A DNA stretch of 29,967 bases from Phaeoceros laevis (GCA_049999765.1 JBNGIQ010009464.1:335602-365568), one strand, 5' to 3'; numbered from the stretch's first letter, positions 9,337-20,646 are shown. Notes: generated by a model from the sequence alone, not told the origin. Made by a program: numbers and translations.

Positions 9337-10389
9337 ATGCCGAAGGCTAGGGTTAATGCTCAAATTGACACTCCGACCGTGGATGTGTTGGTGGACATGG
9401 GCCACCCCCTCTTGAACCGCGTCGTCGATGGCTTCGTCAAAGTGGGAGGAGTAAGTTCTCTACGCAGCAGGGACGGATGGTTTTGCCAATTGCAAGTTGT
9501 GCTTGGGGCGCTGGCAACCATCGGTGTGGTTGGGATATTCATAGAAATTGTTCATGTGGCTGGCAGGTGGGAGCAGTACACGCTGCGGCTCAAGAGACCT
9601 ACAAGTTCGTTTTGGAAGGTGGACAACTGGCCTTTCCATAAACTTCAGTGTTTTGTCTAGACTGCAGATTCAATTCAGTAAATTTTATTGAAGTTGAAGG
9701 GCAGATGGCTGTGATTAGGTAGAGAAAACAAGCAAGTTTGACCGACCTGCCTTGGTGGTTTGGTGCAGAGCAAACTAACAAGAAGTCTCTGGAGAACATG
9801 GTAGGGAACAGGGTCATTTTTGAAGTTCGGTGCATGGGCCAGTCCCCTGCTCAGTTTTAGGGACTTTCCGAAGCATTTACCTGCTGCATAAGAAGATGTG
9901 CGTTCTTGACGAAGTTTCTGATCGTGAAAATTTTGTAGGTATCACGTATTGGCAAAGAAACGGTGCAGTGGGGTAAGGGCCTCCAAACTACTGTCTGCCA
10001 GTTTAGTCCGTCATGTAGCTGTGCCCACCTGGGAGCTTGTTCTGATCTCGTTGGGACCTTGCAGGATTGGTTGCTGGCGTCTATTCTGGGATGACCTACG
10101 GGATGCAGGAGGCCAGGGGAGTTCATGACTGGGTAATGTGCTTCGTATCCGTTACCACAGCAAGTTTGCACTTAGTCTACGCTTCCATTTCGAAGGTTAT
10201 CTTTGTCCTGAAATATTAGTTCTGAATCTGGCTGGCTTCCAGAAAAACGCCTTGTTTGGTGGAGCTTTGACAGGAGCTGCTCTAGCCCTCACAGAATCGA
10301 ACCCTCGTTCGGACAGTGTGGTCCGAGGGGCTATCACTGGAGGAGCCATTGCCACTGCCGCTGAGTTCTTGAGGAGTTTGACAAATTGA
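9337..10389 (+). CDS. OEP16: Outer envelope pore protein 16 (OEP16), PRAT/Tim17 family
   Basis: Six exons assemble: 9337-9450, 9567-9618, 9769-9800, 9939-9972, 10065-10132 and 10243-10389. They sum to 447 nt, giving 148 residues, the usual OEP16 length. All introns are GT..AG and phases agree. Family hallmarks are VDMGHPLLNRVVDGF near residues 19-33, the YSGMTYGMQEARG stretch with a following HDW in the second half, and NALFGGALTGAAL, the PRAT-type Gly/Ala helix. The protein forms a cation- and amino-acid-selective channel of the chloroplast outer envelope with four transmembrane helices; members of the family also take part in precursor import. There is no cleavable transit peptide, as expected for an outer-envelope protein. 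The start resembles OEP16-1 and the GHPLLNR motif OEP16-2, so I do not assign a subclass. It is convergent with FRO. Confidence 0.92.
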
Positions 10390-10451
10390 AGGAAGCAGAC
10401 TGCAGCTGTCAAAATGTTAGTACTTTCAAGGATGCAAAAGTGTCTGCTTTT

Positions 10452-10457
10452 GAATAA
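10452..10457 (+). promoter_or_regulatory. Likely polyadenylation signal of OEP16
   Basis: A canonical AATAAA lies 63 bp after the OEP16 stop codon and is followed by GT-rich sequence (TCTGTTTTTGTG), as expected for a 3' end. Confidence 0.55.
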
Positions 10458-10757
10458 AAACTGTATGAATCTGTTTTTGTGACAAATTATTCGATTATGG
10501 CAAGCCAGCTTGCTGGCATTGTAAATTCCAAGAGATCATAACTCGACCTTGTACAACAACAAGAATTATTCTTATCCTGAGTCTTCTAACTCTGTCTTCT
10601 GAAGCTTGGAACAAAAATAGTCGGGCACTAACCAGATCTAAGATGGATTCGAGTGGAGTGAAACATAAGTGCACCGTCCTACAAGACGGTGCAGATACCT
10701 GCTATACAAGTCTCTAGAAAGCTTTCTAGTTTATCTCACAACAACCTGCACTGACGA

Positions 10758-13700
10758 TTAAAGTTGGAAGCTAACGGAGTGAAAATGGAAGGCCACCGAA
10801 CCACCGACCACTGAACTATTTGCTTGGCACTGGCGGGCCACACTCTGCTGCATGCTTTCGGGCCCACACACCAGAACTCCTACATTGCATCCGGCAAGTC
10901 TCTTGCCAGCGTCGCTGAAGATTTCTGCAGTGGAAGGTAAAAACTACGTTAGATCCTCTAATCATAGACTCAAATGTGCAGATACTATAGCTAGGATGCA
11001 AAATTTTGCAGATTGAGATGTTAGGTACCACCGACAGACAGGTCTATGCTACTCGATTTGAAGACGAATTATGGGTGAGAGCTGTTGAGCTGTTTACCTT
11101 GGAGGTTCGGTCTGGCTCCGAAGTGAATGTCCTGGCTTTTCAGCACCCTCTCATGCAGGCCTCCATCAGGGGAATGGACGGACTTCATTTCGCCAGAAGG
11201 GTAGTACCCCATCTCCAACTGCACAATCTGCTGCTTGGATCGGGCCTGGTAGTAGCCTTTGGAGTGAATCCAGACGCTCCACAGCAAAGCTGCAATGCCA
11301 CCAAAAAACGTGATGCCCAGAAGCATGCTGAAGAGGCTGAACAGGCCTTTCGCCCAACTGGGGTAGGGGTGCTTCTTGTCGTCATGGTCGATGTAGTAGT
11401 AGCCAAGAAAGCCCCAAACGAGAAAGAAGCCCAGCAGGGATGCCACTATCACCACCATTGCGCCCAAATTGCTGTCTCGGCCCACTTCAGGGAATACGGG
11501 ATCCAAGGAGGCTTTGGAGTTGTACACCTGACGAGCATCCTCCAGGGACAGGCTTTCCATGACGTCCTCCACATCTGGAGCTTCCTCCCTCGTCACGTAA
11601 GCCATCAGGTGCAGCTTTAGCCCAGATTTTTCCAGTCCGGGGGGTAGAGACACTGTATCCAGAACGTGCAGCTCTTGCGACTTCTTGACGGCCCAGACTA
11701 GAATCACGTCAGTGGGAAGTTCTTGCTGTTCTTTTGAATTCTGGTAGTAGCGGTGAAGCAGATCCTTAAGAATGGATACAAAGGGCGAAATGCCACTTCC
11801 TCCAGCCACGAATATTATAGCATCGTATCTGTGCACATGCGCACGCGGGGTTAGATCGAACTATCAGTCTTGAGACACGTTAAGCAAGGAAGAAGGGGCG
11901 ACAAGTTCCAAGGACGGGAAACTTACTTGAGGAAGTAGCTGGACTCGTGGCCGTAGGGCCCTTCAATGGAGGCTTTGAAACCGAAGGGGCAGCTGGGCCT
12001 CTTCTGAGGGCTGGAGGACGCATTTTCAACAGCCTGGTCCACCATTCTCTCCAGACCCTGTGTCCATGCTCCCTGACGTTTTACCAAGATGGAGATGCGG
12101 TCGGGTTCTGAGAGGGAGCTGGAAGAAAGTGTGAAGGGATGCCATTGCAAGCGCGCCACACCGGGAAGCTGCAGAAAGATGAAGCTCGCTGCACTGTACT
12201 CAACACCTGTCGGAACACCGCCGTCACGGAGGTCGAAATCAGATTACCTCAATTGATCCTGGAGAGAATTGCAACCTGAAGGGAAATCAAAGCAACTTGC
12301 AACCCAGAATTCGAATTGGTGCGGCAAAATGATGAATTCTCACCTGGATGCTTGGGAAAGACGAGCTCCATGGTGCCGCCTGGTAGGTTACGCACTGCAA
12401 GCAAGTCGACGGATTTCCTGGACTGCATGAAGCGGAGGAACCGGTCGAGGGCGAAGAGGAAGACTCCGGCCATCACCACTGAGAAGTGCCTTTCCCCCGT
12501 GTGCATCATGGCGAAGGCCACGAAGATGATGTAGAGCTGGTGGGTGAAGAAGAAGGCCTCGAAGAAGCGGTTACGGACCGGTGGCAAGGAGGTGATGACA
12601 ATGAGGATGCCGGCCAGGAGAGCGACCACCCCTGCCAGGTTGTTCACGCCGGTCTTGTTCCACATTGTAATCTGCATTCAGGAAGTTCAACACCCGACGT
12701 CAGTCGGAAGCAGTTCATCAGCACGCACCGTCTGTGGAAGGCAACTTGGAATTTCGAAGGGCGCAGCAGATGAAGGCGTACCTCATGAGAGAGGACATGC
12801 TCGCTGCGCCACAGAACCACATAGGAGCCGGCGTGGGACACAAGGATGGCCATCATAATGACAGCAATCCACTTGTGGTACTTGACGGCATGCTCGAAAG
12901 GCAGGTTAATGAGGCGCAGCAGCACGGAGCCTCTGGCGACTGGGAAGAAGAGGAAGGCCATGGCCACATATCCCAGAAGCCCAAGTCGCACCCCAGCGCT
13001 ATCCAGCCTCACTTGCCATCTGAGGCAAGGCAGAGAAAGGGCAAGATTTTAGAGGACACAGGGGCAGGGAGAGAAAAATCATCCTTCGAACAAGTTGATA
13101 GCAATGTAATGGCACTGGGTGCGTACAAGTCCCTTGTCTTGAGCTGCTTGGCGGTAATCCTGCTGAAGCCGACGTCAAGATAGCTGGCCAAGATGAAGGT
13201 GAGGAAGGCCACGAAGAGGAGCAGACCCAACAGCTCTCCAACTGACACGATGCCCAGGGGTCCCCGGGTTAAAACCGGGTAGGTCCACAGGCTCACTCGT
13301 GGGCGCCCATTGTTAGCACTGCAGGCCAGGCCGAACGCAATGTGGGTCAGAGCAGGAGCAGTAGCGCATGCAACAATGTCATCAATTGTTGGATCATCCT
13401 TTGAACAACTCCATTTGATGGAACCATGGGTTAAAGGGGCAAGCTTACAGTCGCTTGGGAGTCTTGCTTGATGCGGTCTGAAGGTAGAGGGCGGCGAGCA
13501 GCATGAACACGAAAACAGGACCGCCAAACAGCAGCAGCCATGACGCTGCAACCACCGAGAATTCAGGCAAGCCCTGATCAGAGTCGGCGCACACAGCATC
13601 TGGACTACTGTGGACTAGAGTTTGTCAGTTTTAACAACTTCTCAGCAGTGCACATGACGCCCCAACTAAAAATGTCCATTCTGGTTTCACGATATTCACT

Positions 13701-14258
13701 CCGAGCCGCTTGCTAGCCATTCTCCTGCTAAAAATTCCTTCCTTCCCACCCTCACGACGTGCGGAAAGGCAATGTCCCTCCCTTCCTACCTCAAGACAAG
13801 TCCTCATCCAAGGACGACTCAGCCAAATGTAGCCATAGGTGTACAACAAGCTCCTTGCTAAACTAGAGGTCTACGAGTTTCTGCCTCACTCTCGAATGAT
13901 TGCTCTACTTCAGAAGTCATCAGTCACAAGAGCATGCAAGAGCATGCTCCGCACCAGCTGGCACGACGAGGCATGTGCAGTCCTATCCGAAATTTGAGGC
14001 GGATCGCAGAATGAATCAATGCATGCGAAAGAATATGCCCTTGCACTACCGGTACCGGTGGCAGCAGAGGTACGCACCAGAATTGCCGTATACCGGTGAT
14101 GTCAGAGGCGTGGTGACCTCGGTGTTGAACTTTGTCCAGGGGCGGGTGGCACGCAGCATGAACATGATTATCCAGAAGGCGAACACTCCCACCATCGCCC
14201 GCTGGAGCAGCATCCCTGCCAATTTGCGGGGCGTCCCCATGGCCGCTTGCTTCCCCAT
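10758..14258 (-). CDS. FRO: Ferric-chelate reductase / ferric reduction oxidase
   Basis: Eight exons on the minus strand: 14258-14078, 13545-13449, 13318-13127, 13019-12782, 12671-12344, 12206-11927, 11828-11098 and 10924-10758. They total 2214 nt, giving 737 residues, the normal FRO size, and all phases agree. The enzyme moves electrons from NAD(P)H through FAD and two hemes across a membrane to reduce Fe(III) or Cu(II) chelates. Visible are an N-terminal transmembrane helix, four heme-ligand histidines (about 205, 219, 280 and 293, spacings 14 and 13), the FAD-binding HPFT at 368-371, the nucleotide-binding GGSGISPF at 448-455, two further transmembrane segments (about 562-585 and 601-625) inside the C-terminal half as in plant FROs, the second nucleotide site LVCGPESM near 700-707, and a C-terminal FHFHSVSFQL. 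There are no EF hands, so it is a FRO rather than an RBOH. The first intron is the longest (532 bp). Confidence 0.94.
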
Positions 14259-14863
14259 CTCTAGCAGTGACGATCAGACGCACTCGCACTCCGCTGCGAT
14301 AGTGTTGCCTTCTGCTGGTTCACACCTCCACCACTACAGCGCCATGCCGGGGGCTACCAGCAACTCCGGTGACCGCTGCTTGATTGCCACGGAATGGCAC
14401 ACAGCAGCAAAGCTAGGTCGCGACACAGAAAAAAAGAATCAAACACGCACACACACACGGATCTGGAGCACAAATTTATGCTCGCTGAAGCCACACAATT
14501 GCAAATCTCCGCTCTCGAAATTCTCACAATTGCAAGCGCCCGACCTAAGACCGCTATAATGCACGAATGCGCTGACTCCAGCTACCGCAACCGAGAGGAA
14601 GGGAGGGAGGGAGCAGAGGATGCGCGCGCTCAGGATCGACCACCACCAGCAGGGAGGAGGAGGAGAAGCACAAAGGAAAGTCTCTGGAGAGGCAAAAAAA
14701 GATAGGGCGTCGTCACAGTCTCACAGACAGCCGAAACCCCCGACCTGGGGTGTGGCGGGCCTATGATAAGTTTCGTTGCCTGTACTTTCACGCTGCTCCT
14801 GTCCTGTCCTGCTGGGCAGCTCGGTGGTCGTCGGCGGCGATTGTGGCAGTGGCGTAGTGCTGC

Positions 14864-14870
14864 TTTTATA
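14864..14870 (-). promoter_or_regulatory. Candidate TATA box for FRO
   Basis: The minus strand reads CCCTATAAAAGCAGC, a near-consensus TATA box, about 606 bp upstream of the FRO start codon. Transcription would start near 14835, leaving a leader of about 575 bp that may contain an intron. Downstream sequence on the plus strand contains a CACACACACAC microsatellite (about 14447). Confidence 0.45.
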
Positions 14871-15108
14871 GGGTCGTACCCCAGGCCCCACTTGCAATCT
14901 CGGATAACGGGCCTTGAGGGCAGGTTCCCTCTATGGGCGGTCCATGGCCGCCCGTGCCGCGGTGCCGGTAAAGTATCGCAGGGCGCGGTTAAGCCGTCCG
15001 CCGGAACGTGCCCACACGGCCCAGAAGTGTGCACACCACGGGAGAGGGACAAGTACTCGTAGTACACTACTGCTACCATGCAGGTTGTACCCTGGTATGT
15101 ATACTGGG

Positions 15109-15139
15109 TAGGGGCCTCTAGCTAGCCAGGAGGCCCCTA
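15109..15139. repeat. Perfect 10-bp inverted repeat, 11-bp loop
   Basis: Arms TAGGGGCCTC (15109-15118) and GAGGCCCCTA (15130-15139) can form a stable hairpin. It lies upstream of FRO in otherwise plain DNA. It could be a regulatory hairpin or part of a small transposon; no partner copy is seen. Confidence 0.8.
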
Positions 15140-15568
15140 GTATGACATCAGCATTGGACTTTTTGGTGCGGCAATTCACTCTTTGATCATTTGATGGTTC
15201 ATCCTGACATACACTATATATTAAAACTACATTGTGAAGTATAGCATATTTAGCAAAGGCCATGCTAGTTGAGGGAAGAAGATGGGTGGCTTGTTGAGCA
15301 CATGGAGCATTAGCCAAGGCTATCAAAGGCAGCTAGCTCTATAAGACATGATATGTGCTAGCCTAAAGTGGAGAAGGGCAGCACTTGAGTCTTGCAACCT
15401 GATCTATCTTGCCAGCATAAAGTTCACAAAGAAAAAGAAAAGAAGTGCACAGTGTGGCGGAGATGCAAGGACATTAACATTGGTAGACATTCAAGGATGC
15501 ATCAACAAGAAAGAGACCATGGATGTGAGGCATTTCTCCACAAGCATGAGGGCAATGAAATCAAAGAC

Positions 15569-15778
15569 ACAAGTCTAAATGCAAGTAGTAATATAGAAGT
15601 ATCCTACTTCACATAGAAATTGAGGAAAGAGAGGATGAGAGGTACCCGGAAGGAAAAAAATATCAAAGGACAAGGGCATGCAAGACACAAGTCCAAGTAA
15701 TATAAATTCAAAGGACAAGGGCAAGCAAGTCTAAAGTAATACAAAAGCATTCTACTCCATATCAAAATTGAGGAGTCA
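15569..15778. repeat. Diverged direct repeats
   Basis: CAAAGGACAAGGGCA-GCAAG occurs at 15664 and again at 15709 (20 of 21 positions). A longer pattern (CAAGTCTAAA, GTAATA, then CTAC, then AAATTGAGGA) occurs at about 15571-15625 and again at about 15727-15773. The whole stretch is A-rich and non-coding, probably an old satellite or transposon fragment. Confidence 0.65.
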
Positions 15779-15796
15779 TTTCACGAAACTCACAAT

Positions 15797-15860
15797 AGTA
15801 GCAACAATGTCAACCATCAATAGTAGCACCAATGTCAACCATATAGTCACCATGCCAACC
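15797..15860. repeat. Degenerate ~25-bp tandem repeat, about 2.6 units
   Basis: Units starting AGTAGCAACAATGTCAACC (15797), AGTAGCACCAATGTCAACC (15822) and AGTCACCATGCCAACC (15845) follow one another. Confidence 0.75.
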
Positions 15861-16257
15861 AAGAGCATAGGCTGTGTGGATGATATTGACCTTATACACG
15901 CTAGTAATAGGTTTGATTTAGGACGGTCCCAAAAAGCATGCTTGCAAAATACTAGCACTAGGAGCAAAGAAGGATTTAATAGCACTAAAGGAAGGATGCA
16001 CTTTATTTGGTGCTGGCAGTGCTGAGGCAGTGAGGTTGCTGCAGCCAGTGCCAGCCACAGCAGTGACGAATTTTCATAAGAATTAGCATATACGCAATAT
16101 ACATAACGATATATTACCAAGATTCGGGAGTGACGTAGTAGGAGATAACCGAGTGTTCCGGTTCCAAAGCAAGCAAAAGGAGAATGCGATGATACTCTTA
16201 CACAATGTACGGCACCAAGGACCATGGGATTCGAACGTTGTGTGAGTGTACGTCCGT

Positions 16258-16548
16258 TCAAGTGGACAATCCCACGCAACTGGGGGTAGGACGGAACGCT
16301 CCCGTGGGCGCAGTCCACGCGCGGACACACGCAGGCGCGGGGAGTAACCAGTTCAGCCCGGTTCGCACACGAGGCGGCTTCCGTCCGTCCGTAACATCCC
16401 GGATCAGATTCCTTCCATCCAAAATTGGCTCACGCTCCAGTTTCATGGTTCGCAACTTCGCGCGATCCTCATTCTCCATCATACCGCATGACGCGCTCCG
16501 CCGCAAGTTGGAGAGGGAACCACTCATGCCCAATCGCTGAACCTCCAC
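16258..16548 (-). CDS. Unrecognised ORF, possible first exon or gene fragment
   Basis: A 96-residue frame starts MEVQRLGMSGSLSNLRRSAS and continues with charged, ordinary-looking sequence (MMENEDRAKLRTMKLEREP) before turning Pro/Ala-rich near its end. Composition in the first 65 residues is more protein-like than in neighbouring random frames, and the Ser/Arg-rich start followed by an acidic-basic helix would suit a cytosolic N-terminus. I recognise no family and see no clear following exon on the minus strand between 16250 and 14900. It may be a truncated gene copy or chance. Confidence 0.22.
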   Translation of the reverse strand: MEVQRLGMSGSLSNLRRSASCGMMENEDRAKLRTMKLEREPILDGRNLIRDVTDGRKPPRVRTGLNWLLPAPACVRAWTAPTGAFRPTPSCVGLST

Positions 16549-17910
16549 GACGATCTCACGCTCGGTACCTATGGAGGAGAGAAAACTTGGCGCAAATGCT
16601 GTTCATGGCCACATATTCATTCATGTGTTTTACTAAAAGAATCTGCTGACATGAGTCCGAATTGAGAAAGCTGTCGACCATCTTTCAGCGACTTGGCTAC
16701 AGTGGGCTAACAATATTGCCTGAAAAGACTGGTTTTTCGCACCTGGCAATGACTCATCTGATCCTAATTACATTTGGGCTTTCTCGAAATGAAAAGGCTG
16801 GATATTGCGCAACCGGGGTCCTTCCAACTTCCCACAAGCGTACAGAGCTGATTGAACACCTGCTTTGACGTGGCGGTGGCTCTACAGCAGGGCACAACGA
16901 AGGCCTCCAACCTTGCTTTGAAACCTCGGATCTGCTTCGAAAGGTCTGCCCACACAAGCAGCGTTAGTGGACAACTCCATCCCATGCATCAGGCAGGGTT
17001 CAACCAAGCCAAGCACTGTGGACTCAAGACGTTTGTTGCACAGGCTAGTCCATGGATCTTGTCCTTCCACATCCATGGTGAGGTAGACTGGCACTGTGCA
17101 GTCATTGTTGCACCGAGTACCTTCTCGAGTTTTCCTTGTGATCGTTGCTTCAAGAGCACAAGGGGCTAGAGGGTGCGCAAAAACATCTGTTCGGCTCTAA
17201 ACCAACCCCAGCAGCAGACCAACACCGAGAGGGACCGTAGACAGAGTTGTACCTGCTTGGACAGTCTTGGAGGAAGACTGATGTCTTCAGCCATGCCACT
17301 CCGCTTCTTAAGAATACCATGTGTCTACAGCAGTGGACTCATGTCTCTCCTGTGACTGAAGTCAAGCACACCACAATAGCCGCAGAAATGAGCATGAACT
17401 AGCAATGGCAAACTCTGTGAATCCCAACAGGTGAGGACCACTGTAATAACAATTTCTTGGGGTGGGGCTAGGCTGCAGCCAAACCATAGATTGTACATCA
17501 ACATCGAGGTGCAAAGCTACCCTCTCCAGAGAGAGAAAAAAGCCTCATAAAACGGTATATCCACAAGGGCAGTGCATGATGCGACCTCAAACAACCTTCA
17601 CTAATCTAGAGTGTGTGAGCAATTTTGTCAAACAGGTACCCTTCGTTCTCGATACCGACCAAAAATCTGCCAGGCCAAGGGTAACATTAGTCAGGAAGGG
17701 TGTACATACAGGTGTACCAGGAACACTGAGAGACCTTGTTAAGTTTACTGTGCCCATGGTTACTGATGGTTAATGAGTAAAAACGGGGCACACTTCCTGA
17801 GCCATCGAAAGTGCAACCAGCTCTAGTGATGCTACTAGTTCCTCCTTTTTAAGAACAAAAACACGGGTGCACCTGGACCTGTAACTACACAGACTACAGA
17901 GGTGAAGGTT
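16549..17910. other. Non-coding region beyond the GOT1 3' end
   Basis: No gene, RNA or repeat is recognised. The right end presumably contains the GOT1 3' untranslated region. Confidence 0.5.
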
Positions 17911-18649
17911 CTACCACATTGCTGGTAAATAGTTCCATACCGACACCAAAAAAGGTTGCTGTAGAATCCACCCAAGAACTGGGACTCTCTGTAGAAAGAC
18001 AGCCACGGTGGGCCAAAAGCCGCTGCATGGACATTCCACTCAAACTGGTTAGACGATTTGTCCATAACCAATAGCAAATATCTCGCCAATACACCATGCT
18101 GCAGTGAAGCAGCTGCAGTACCTGAAGAGTACAATGAAGCCATACGATTCCACCAACATTCCTAAAACAGCCCAGCCAGCCAAGACTAGACCAAAGCCTA
18201 CAAGAAAGGATATGGAGCCCTGCAAATTAGACAGTTAGCAAAGTGAGCACACAAACTTGTACTGTTTGTCGAGAGAATCATAAACACGAGCCAATCTCGT
18301 AGGCAATAACTGCAAAGAGCCTTCAACAGTTGGATCGTGAAAAGAGCACGTCAAACCTGAGACTGACCTTGTAGTTACGAGGTTTGAGGAAGAAAGACAA
18401 AGTTGACTTCGGACCAATTGTAAGCGTTACACCGGACAAGAACAAAATCTGCCATCCACAACGACAAAAAATTGTAAAAACAGGCTAGAAGCAGGATATT
18501 TATCAACTGCAGCAGCCATTGACATGTGCTGGACGATGTGCACCTACGTTGCCCATGGCCAAAAGACCTTTGTCGAAGAAAAAGATCACACCTAGAAACG
18601 AGAAGAGGACTCCAAAACCAGTGAGCCCGACTCCAATCTCTGCAGCCAT
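17911..18649 (-). CDS. GOT1: Golgi transport protein GOT1 (vesicle transport, SFT2/GOT1 family)
   Basis: Four exons on the minus strand: 18649-18548, 18448-18368, 18219-18122 and 18022-17911, totalling 393 nt, giving 130 residues with matching phases. GOT1 is a small four-helix membrane protein that aids ER-to-Golgi transport and vesicle fusion. The start MAAEIGVGLTGFGVLFSFLG, then FFFDKGLLAMGN, the ILFLSGVTLTIGPKST helix, ESYGFIVLFSGFWPT and FLQRVPVLGW are all diagnostic. Compared with other plant members the last dozen residues differ: after LQQPF it reads VSVWNYLPAMW and stops, without the basic Arg/Gly-rich end usually seen. Either the tail has diverged or a further splice from about 17955 adds another ending (an acceptor-like TTACAG lies near 17884-17879). 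The N-terminal three-quarters is secure. Confidence 0.9.
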
Positions 18650-19430
18650 CCTCGATCTATCAAAATTGGCACTTCGATAATTCGATCACACGTGAGCTCG
18701 ATCAAAACCTGAACCTGGGATTGGCATCATCTAAGCACCAGAAAAGCTGCAAGAAATCGGAAACCCTTACTCTTGCGGTCGTTCATTTCGAAGGACACCA
18801 TCGTGCCACGGTTGCGCGAATTTGGTAGCAGACGAACTTACTAGCTCACAACTAGATAGGCAGGGAGCCTCAGGAGATTGGCTTGCTATCCACGCGATCG
18901 TGCACCTGCAGTTCTCCTGGGCTCGCGCCTTCCTCTGGATCTGCCTACTACCCGCGGAGAAGTAACCTACGAACTTTTTTGCTGCCACTTTGGGGCTTAA
19001 AAACTAAACTCTGACACGACAACAATTTTGCGGTCGATAGACATTACCGGGACAGCTTGTGTCGTGGTCATCGAGCTCGGGAGAAGCCCGCAGTTCCCTA
19101 CAGCCGCATCCGGTGTGTGTGCCAGGCAGGGATTTCTCGCCGTCTGCTGTTGCATCTCTCGAGCTCAGCTTTTTTTGCGCAGTGGTGGTGGCTGCGGTAT
19201 CCGGAACCTGCGAGTCATCGTATGTACTCTACAATTTCCAGTCCTCTTTGGTTCCGTGGTTGAAGCGCACCTTTTGAGGACCTGGTACTGGTGCTTGCCT
19301 GTCTGGTAGATCTCTTCACTGTTTGCCCTCGCAGTGCTGTTTGAACTTATGAGAATTCTGTGCCCGAATGTCTGACTGGCTTCGCTTGAATTGTGTGCGG
19401 AAGTAAGTAGGGGCATTGCTGACCTGAATT
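18650..19430. other. GOT1 upstream region
   Basis: The sequence holds the GOT1 5' side and presumed promoter. No TATA box is convincing. Plus-strand frames from 19028 onward show no recognisable domain. A 12-nt G run occurs just beyond, at 19449-19460. Confidence 0.4.
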
Positions 19431-19589
19431 TGGCCAGCTGAGAGTGGCGGGGGGGGGGGGAATCATTGACCTGGGTATTGGTGGCATGCTGGGGTTGGCA
19501 GACCTCAGCGAACCCATGGGAAGATACTTAGCTGGGTTCGGCGCCACTTCTGGAGTTTTGGCAGCTATATGGCAGACTCGGTCATACTT

Positions 19590-19745
19590 GTTTCACTTGT
19601 GCTGCTAGTCAGTGATGAATCCTTCTCCGACTTGTGCAGATGCAAGCCAGGTGCTCAGATAGCTAAGATAAGGCTTGCTGAGCAGGGTTATAGAGTCACT
19701 CCAGGCCGAGTTCGAGTGGCGTACAAGGGGATACTGGTTTCCACG
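19590..19745 (+). pseudogene. Possible N-terminal fragment of an integrase-like transposase
   Basis: A frame reads SDESFSDLCR followed by AQIAKIRLAEQGYRVTPGRV and RVAYKGI. This resembles the region before the catalytic core in a family of rve-type (DDE integrase) proteins widespread as transposons in eukaryotes, where an SDEELD-type helix precedes an L..GYRV..RVR..L pattern. Expected downstream sequence (a WH-DG motif) is not found in any frame here. I assign it from memory of the pattern; similarity is weak and no catalytic residue is present. Confidence 0.3.
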
Positions 19746-19905
19746 CGGATGAGGCGTGCATCACCTGCTTCTGTACATCGCTGTGGTCTGGCGCATAGTG
19801 CTCTGGGTAGAGGAATGTTACCAAGGAGGACACCTGACCTTACAGTAGCAACTCAGATCAGCAAGATTGTCTGAGCCTGTTGTGCCAGTTGAGAAGCTGA
19901 CAGAC

Positions 19906-20646
19906 ATGGGCGAATTGGATTCTGATCGGGGCAGAGACCTTGAAAGCTTTTGCAAAGCGCATGTGACGAGCTTGCCAGATGTCCCTGCAGATGATGAAGA
20001 AGAGGACGATGATATGGATGAGATAGATGAGGATATAGATGGGGAAGACGAGGACATTCCAGATGCAGATGACTATGAAATAGATTCGGAGGATGAAGAT
20101 TACGAACGGATGATTGCAAATGTTGCAGAGCTACAGAGGGAGAAGATTGAGCTGGATTTGAAGCTGATGTCTCTGTACCATCGCATTGAATCCCTGACAG
20201 AGGTATTGACGCTTTCAATCAACCATGTGTCAAGTCGAGCTTTTCTATCCAGTCAGCAACTTGCAACAGCAAGAGCTAGTTTCCCGATAATTTGGGGAAG
20301 GTACAGCTTGTACTTTAAAGAGAAGGTCCGAGCTAAGATTGTGTGGCGCATCAGTGATGTTGATCGTTCGAAGAATTGGAACGACATTGTGAGCGATATT
20401 GTGAACCAGCCTAGGTGGATGGCAGACCTAGGTTTGTCAGAGGCATCACTGAGGGTCACAGAGATAGCTCGTTCAGCTGATGAGAAACCGCAGGGGGTTG
20501 CTGGCCTGAGAGGTCGGACCAAGAAGGTTTTTGCAGCTGTGGCTTGCTGGTGCAGAGACGAGCAGTTGCGGAAGTGCTATGTGGAGTTTTTCCACTTCCT
20601 GTTTGGGGTCGGAGAAGATCCTAACCTATTTGTGAGCGAGGCATAG
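19906..20646 (+). CDS. Unrecognised protein with acidic region and coiled coil
   Basis: The frame is open for 246 residues from the ATG at 19906 and could extend upstream to about 19860 through an acceptor-like CAG. Residues about 22-78 are extremely acidic (runs such as DDEEEDDDMDEIDED). They are followed by a helix with heptad-like Leu/Ile spacing (VAELQREKIELDLKLMSLYHRI) that suggests a coiled coil, and then a compact basic-aromatic domain (FKEKVRAKIVWRIS, RSKNWNDIVSDIV, FAAVACWCRDEQLRKCYVEF). I do not recognise a family. Codon use and the abrupt, sensible end suggest a real protein-coding exon. It sits between two weak integrase-like fragments, so it may be a transposon accessory protein or the last exon of a gene whose upstream exons I could not identify. 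Confidence 0.5.
   Translation: MGELDSDRGRDLESFCKAHVTSLPDVPADDEEEDDDMDEIDEDIDGEDEDIPDADDYEIDSEDEDYERMIANVAELQREKIELDLKLMSLYHRIESLTEVLTLSINHVSSRAFLSSQQLATARASFPIIWGRYSLYFKEKVRAKIVWRISDVDRSKNWNDIVSDIVNQPRWMADLGLSEASLRVTEIARSADEKPQGVAGLRGRTKKVFAAVACWCRDEQLRKCYVEFFHFLFGVGEDPNLFVSEA

Noticed and set aside
11006-11620. Plus-strand 204-residue frame
   Set aside because: It is antisense to FRO exon 7, which has clear family motifs on the minus strand.
12734-13183. Plus-strand 149-residue frame
   Set aside because: It is antisense to FRO exons 3 and 4 and their introns.
13009-13599. Continuous minus-strand frame of 196 residues as a separate gene
   Set aside because: It runs through FRO exon 3 and reads introns and exon 2 in the wrong frame; the spliced model fits the family.
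16205-16240. TTCGAA-containing stretch resembling a tRNA T-arm on the minus strand
   Set aside because: The flanking bases do not pair as a five-base T-stem, and no D-arm or anticodon arm is found upstream.
19347-19547. Minus-strand Pro-rich frame across the G-run at 19449
   Set aside because: The Pro run is produced by the homopolymer; no protein-like features flank it.
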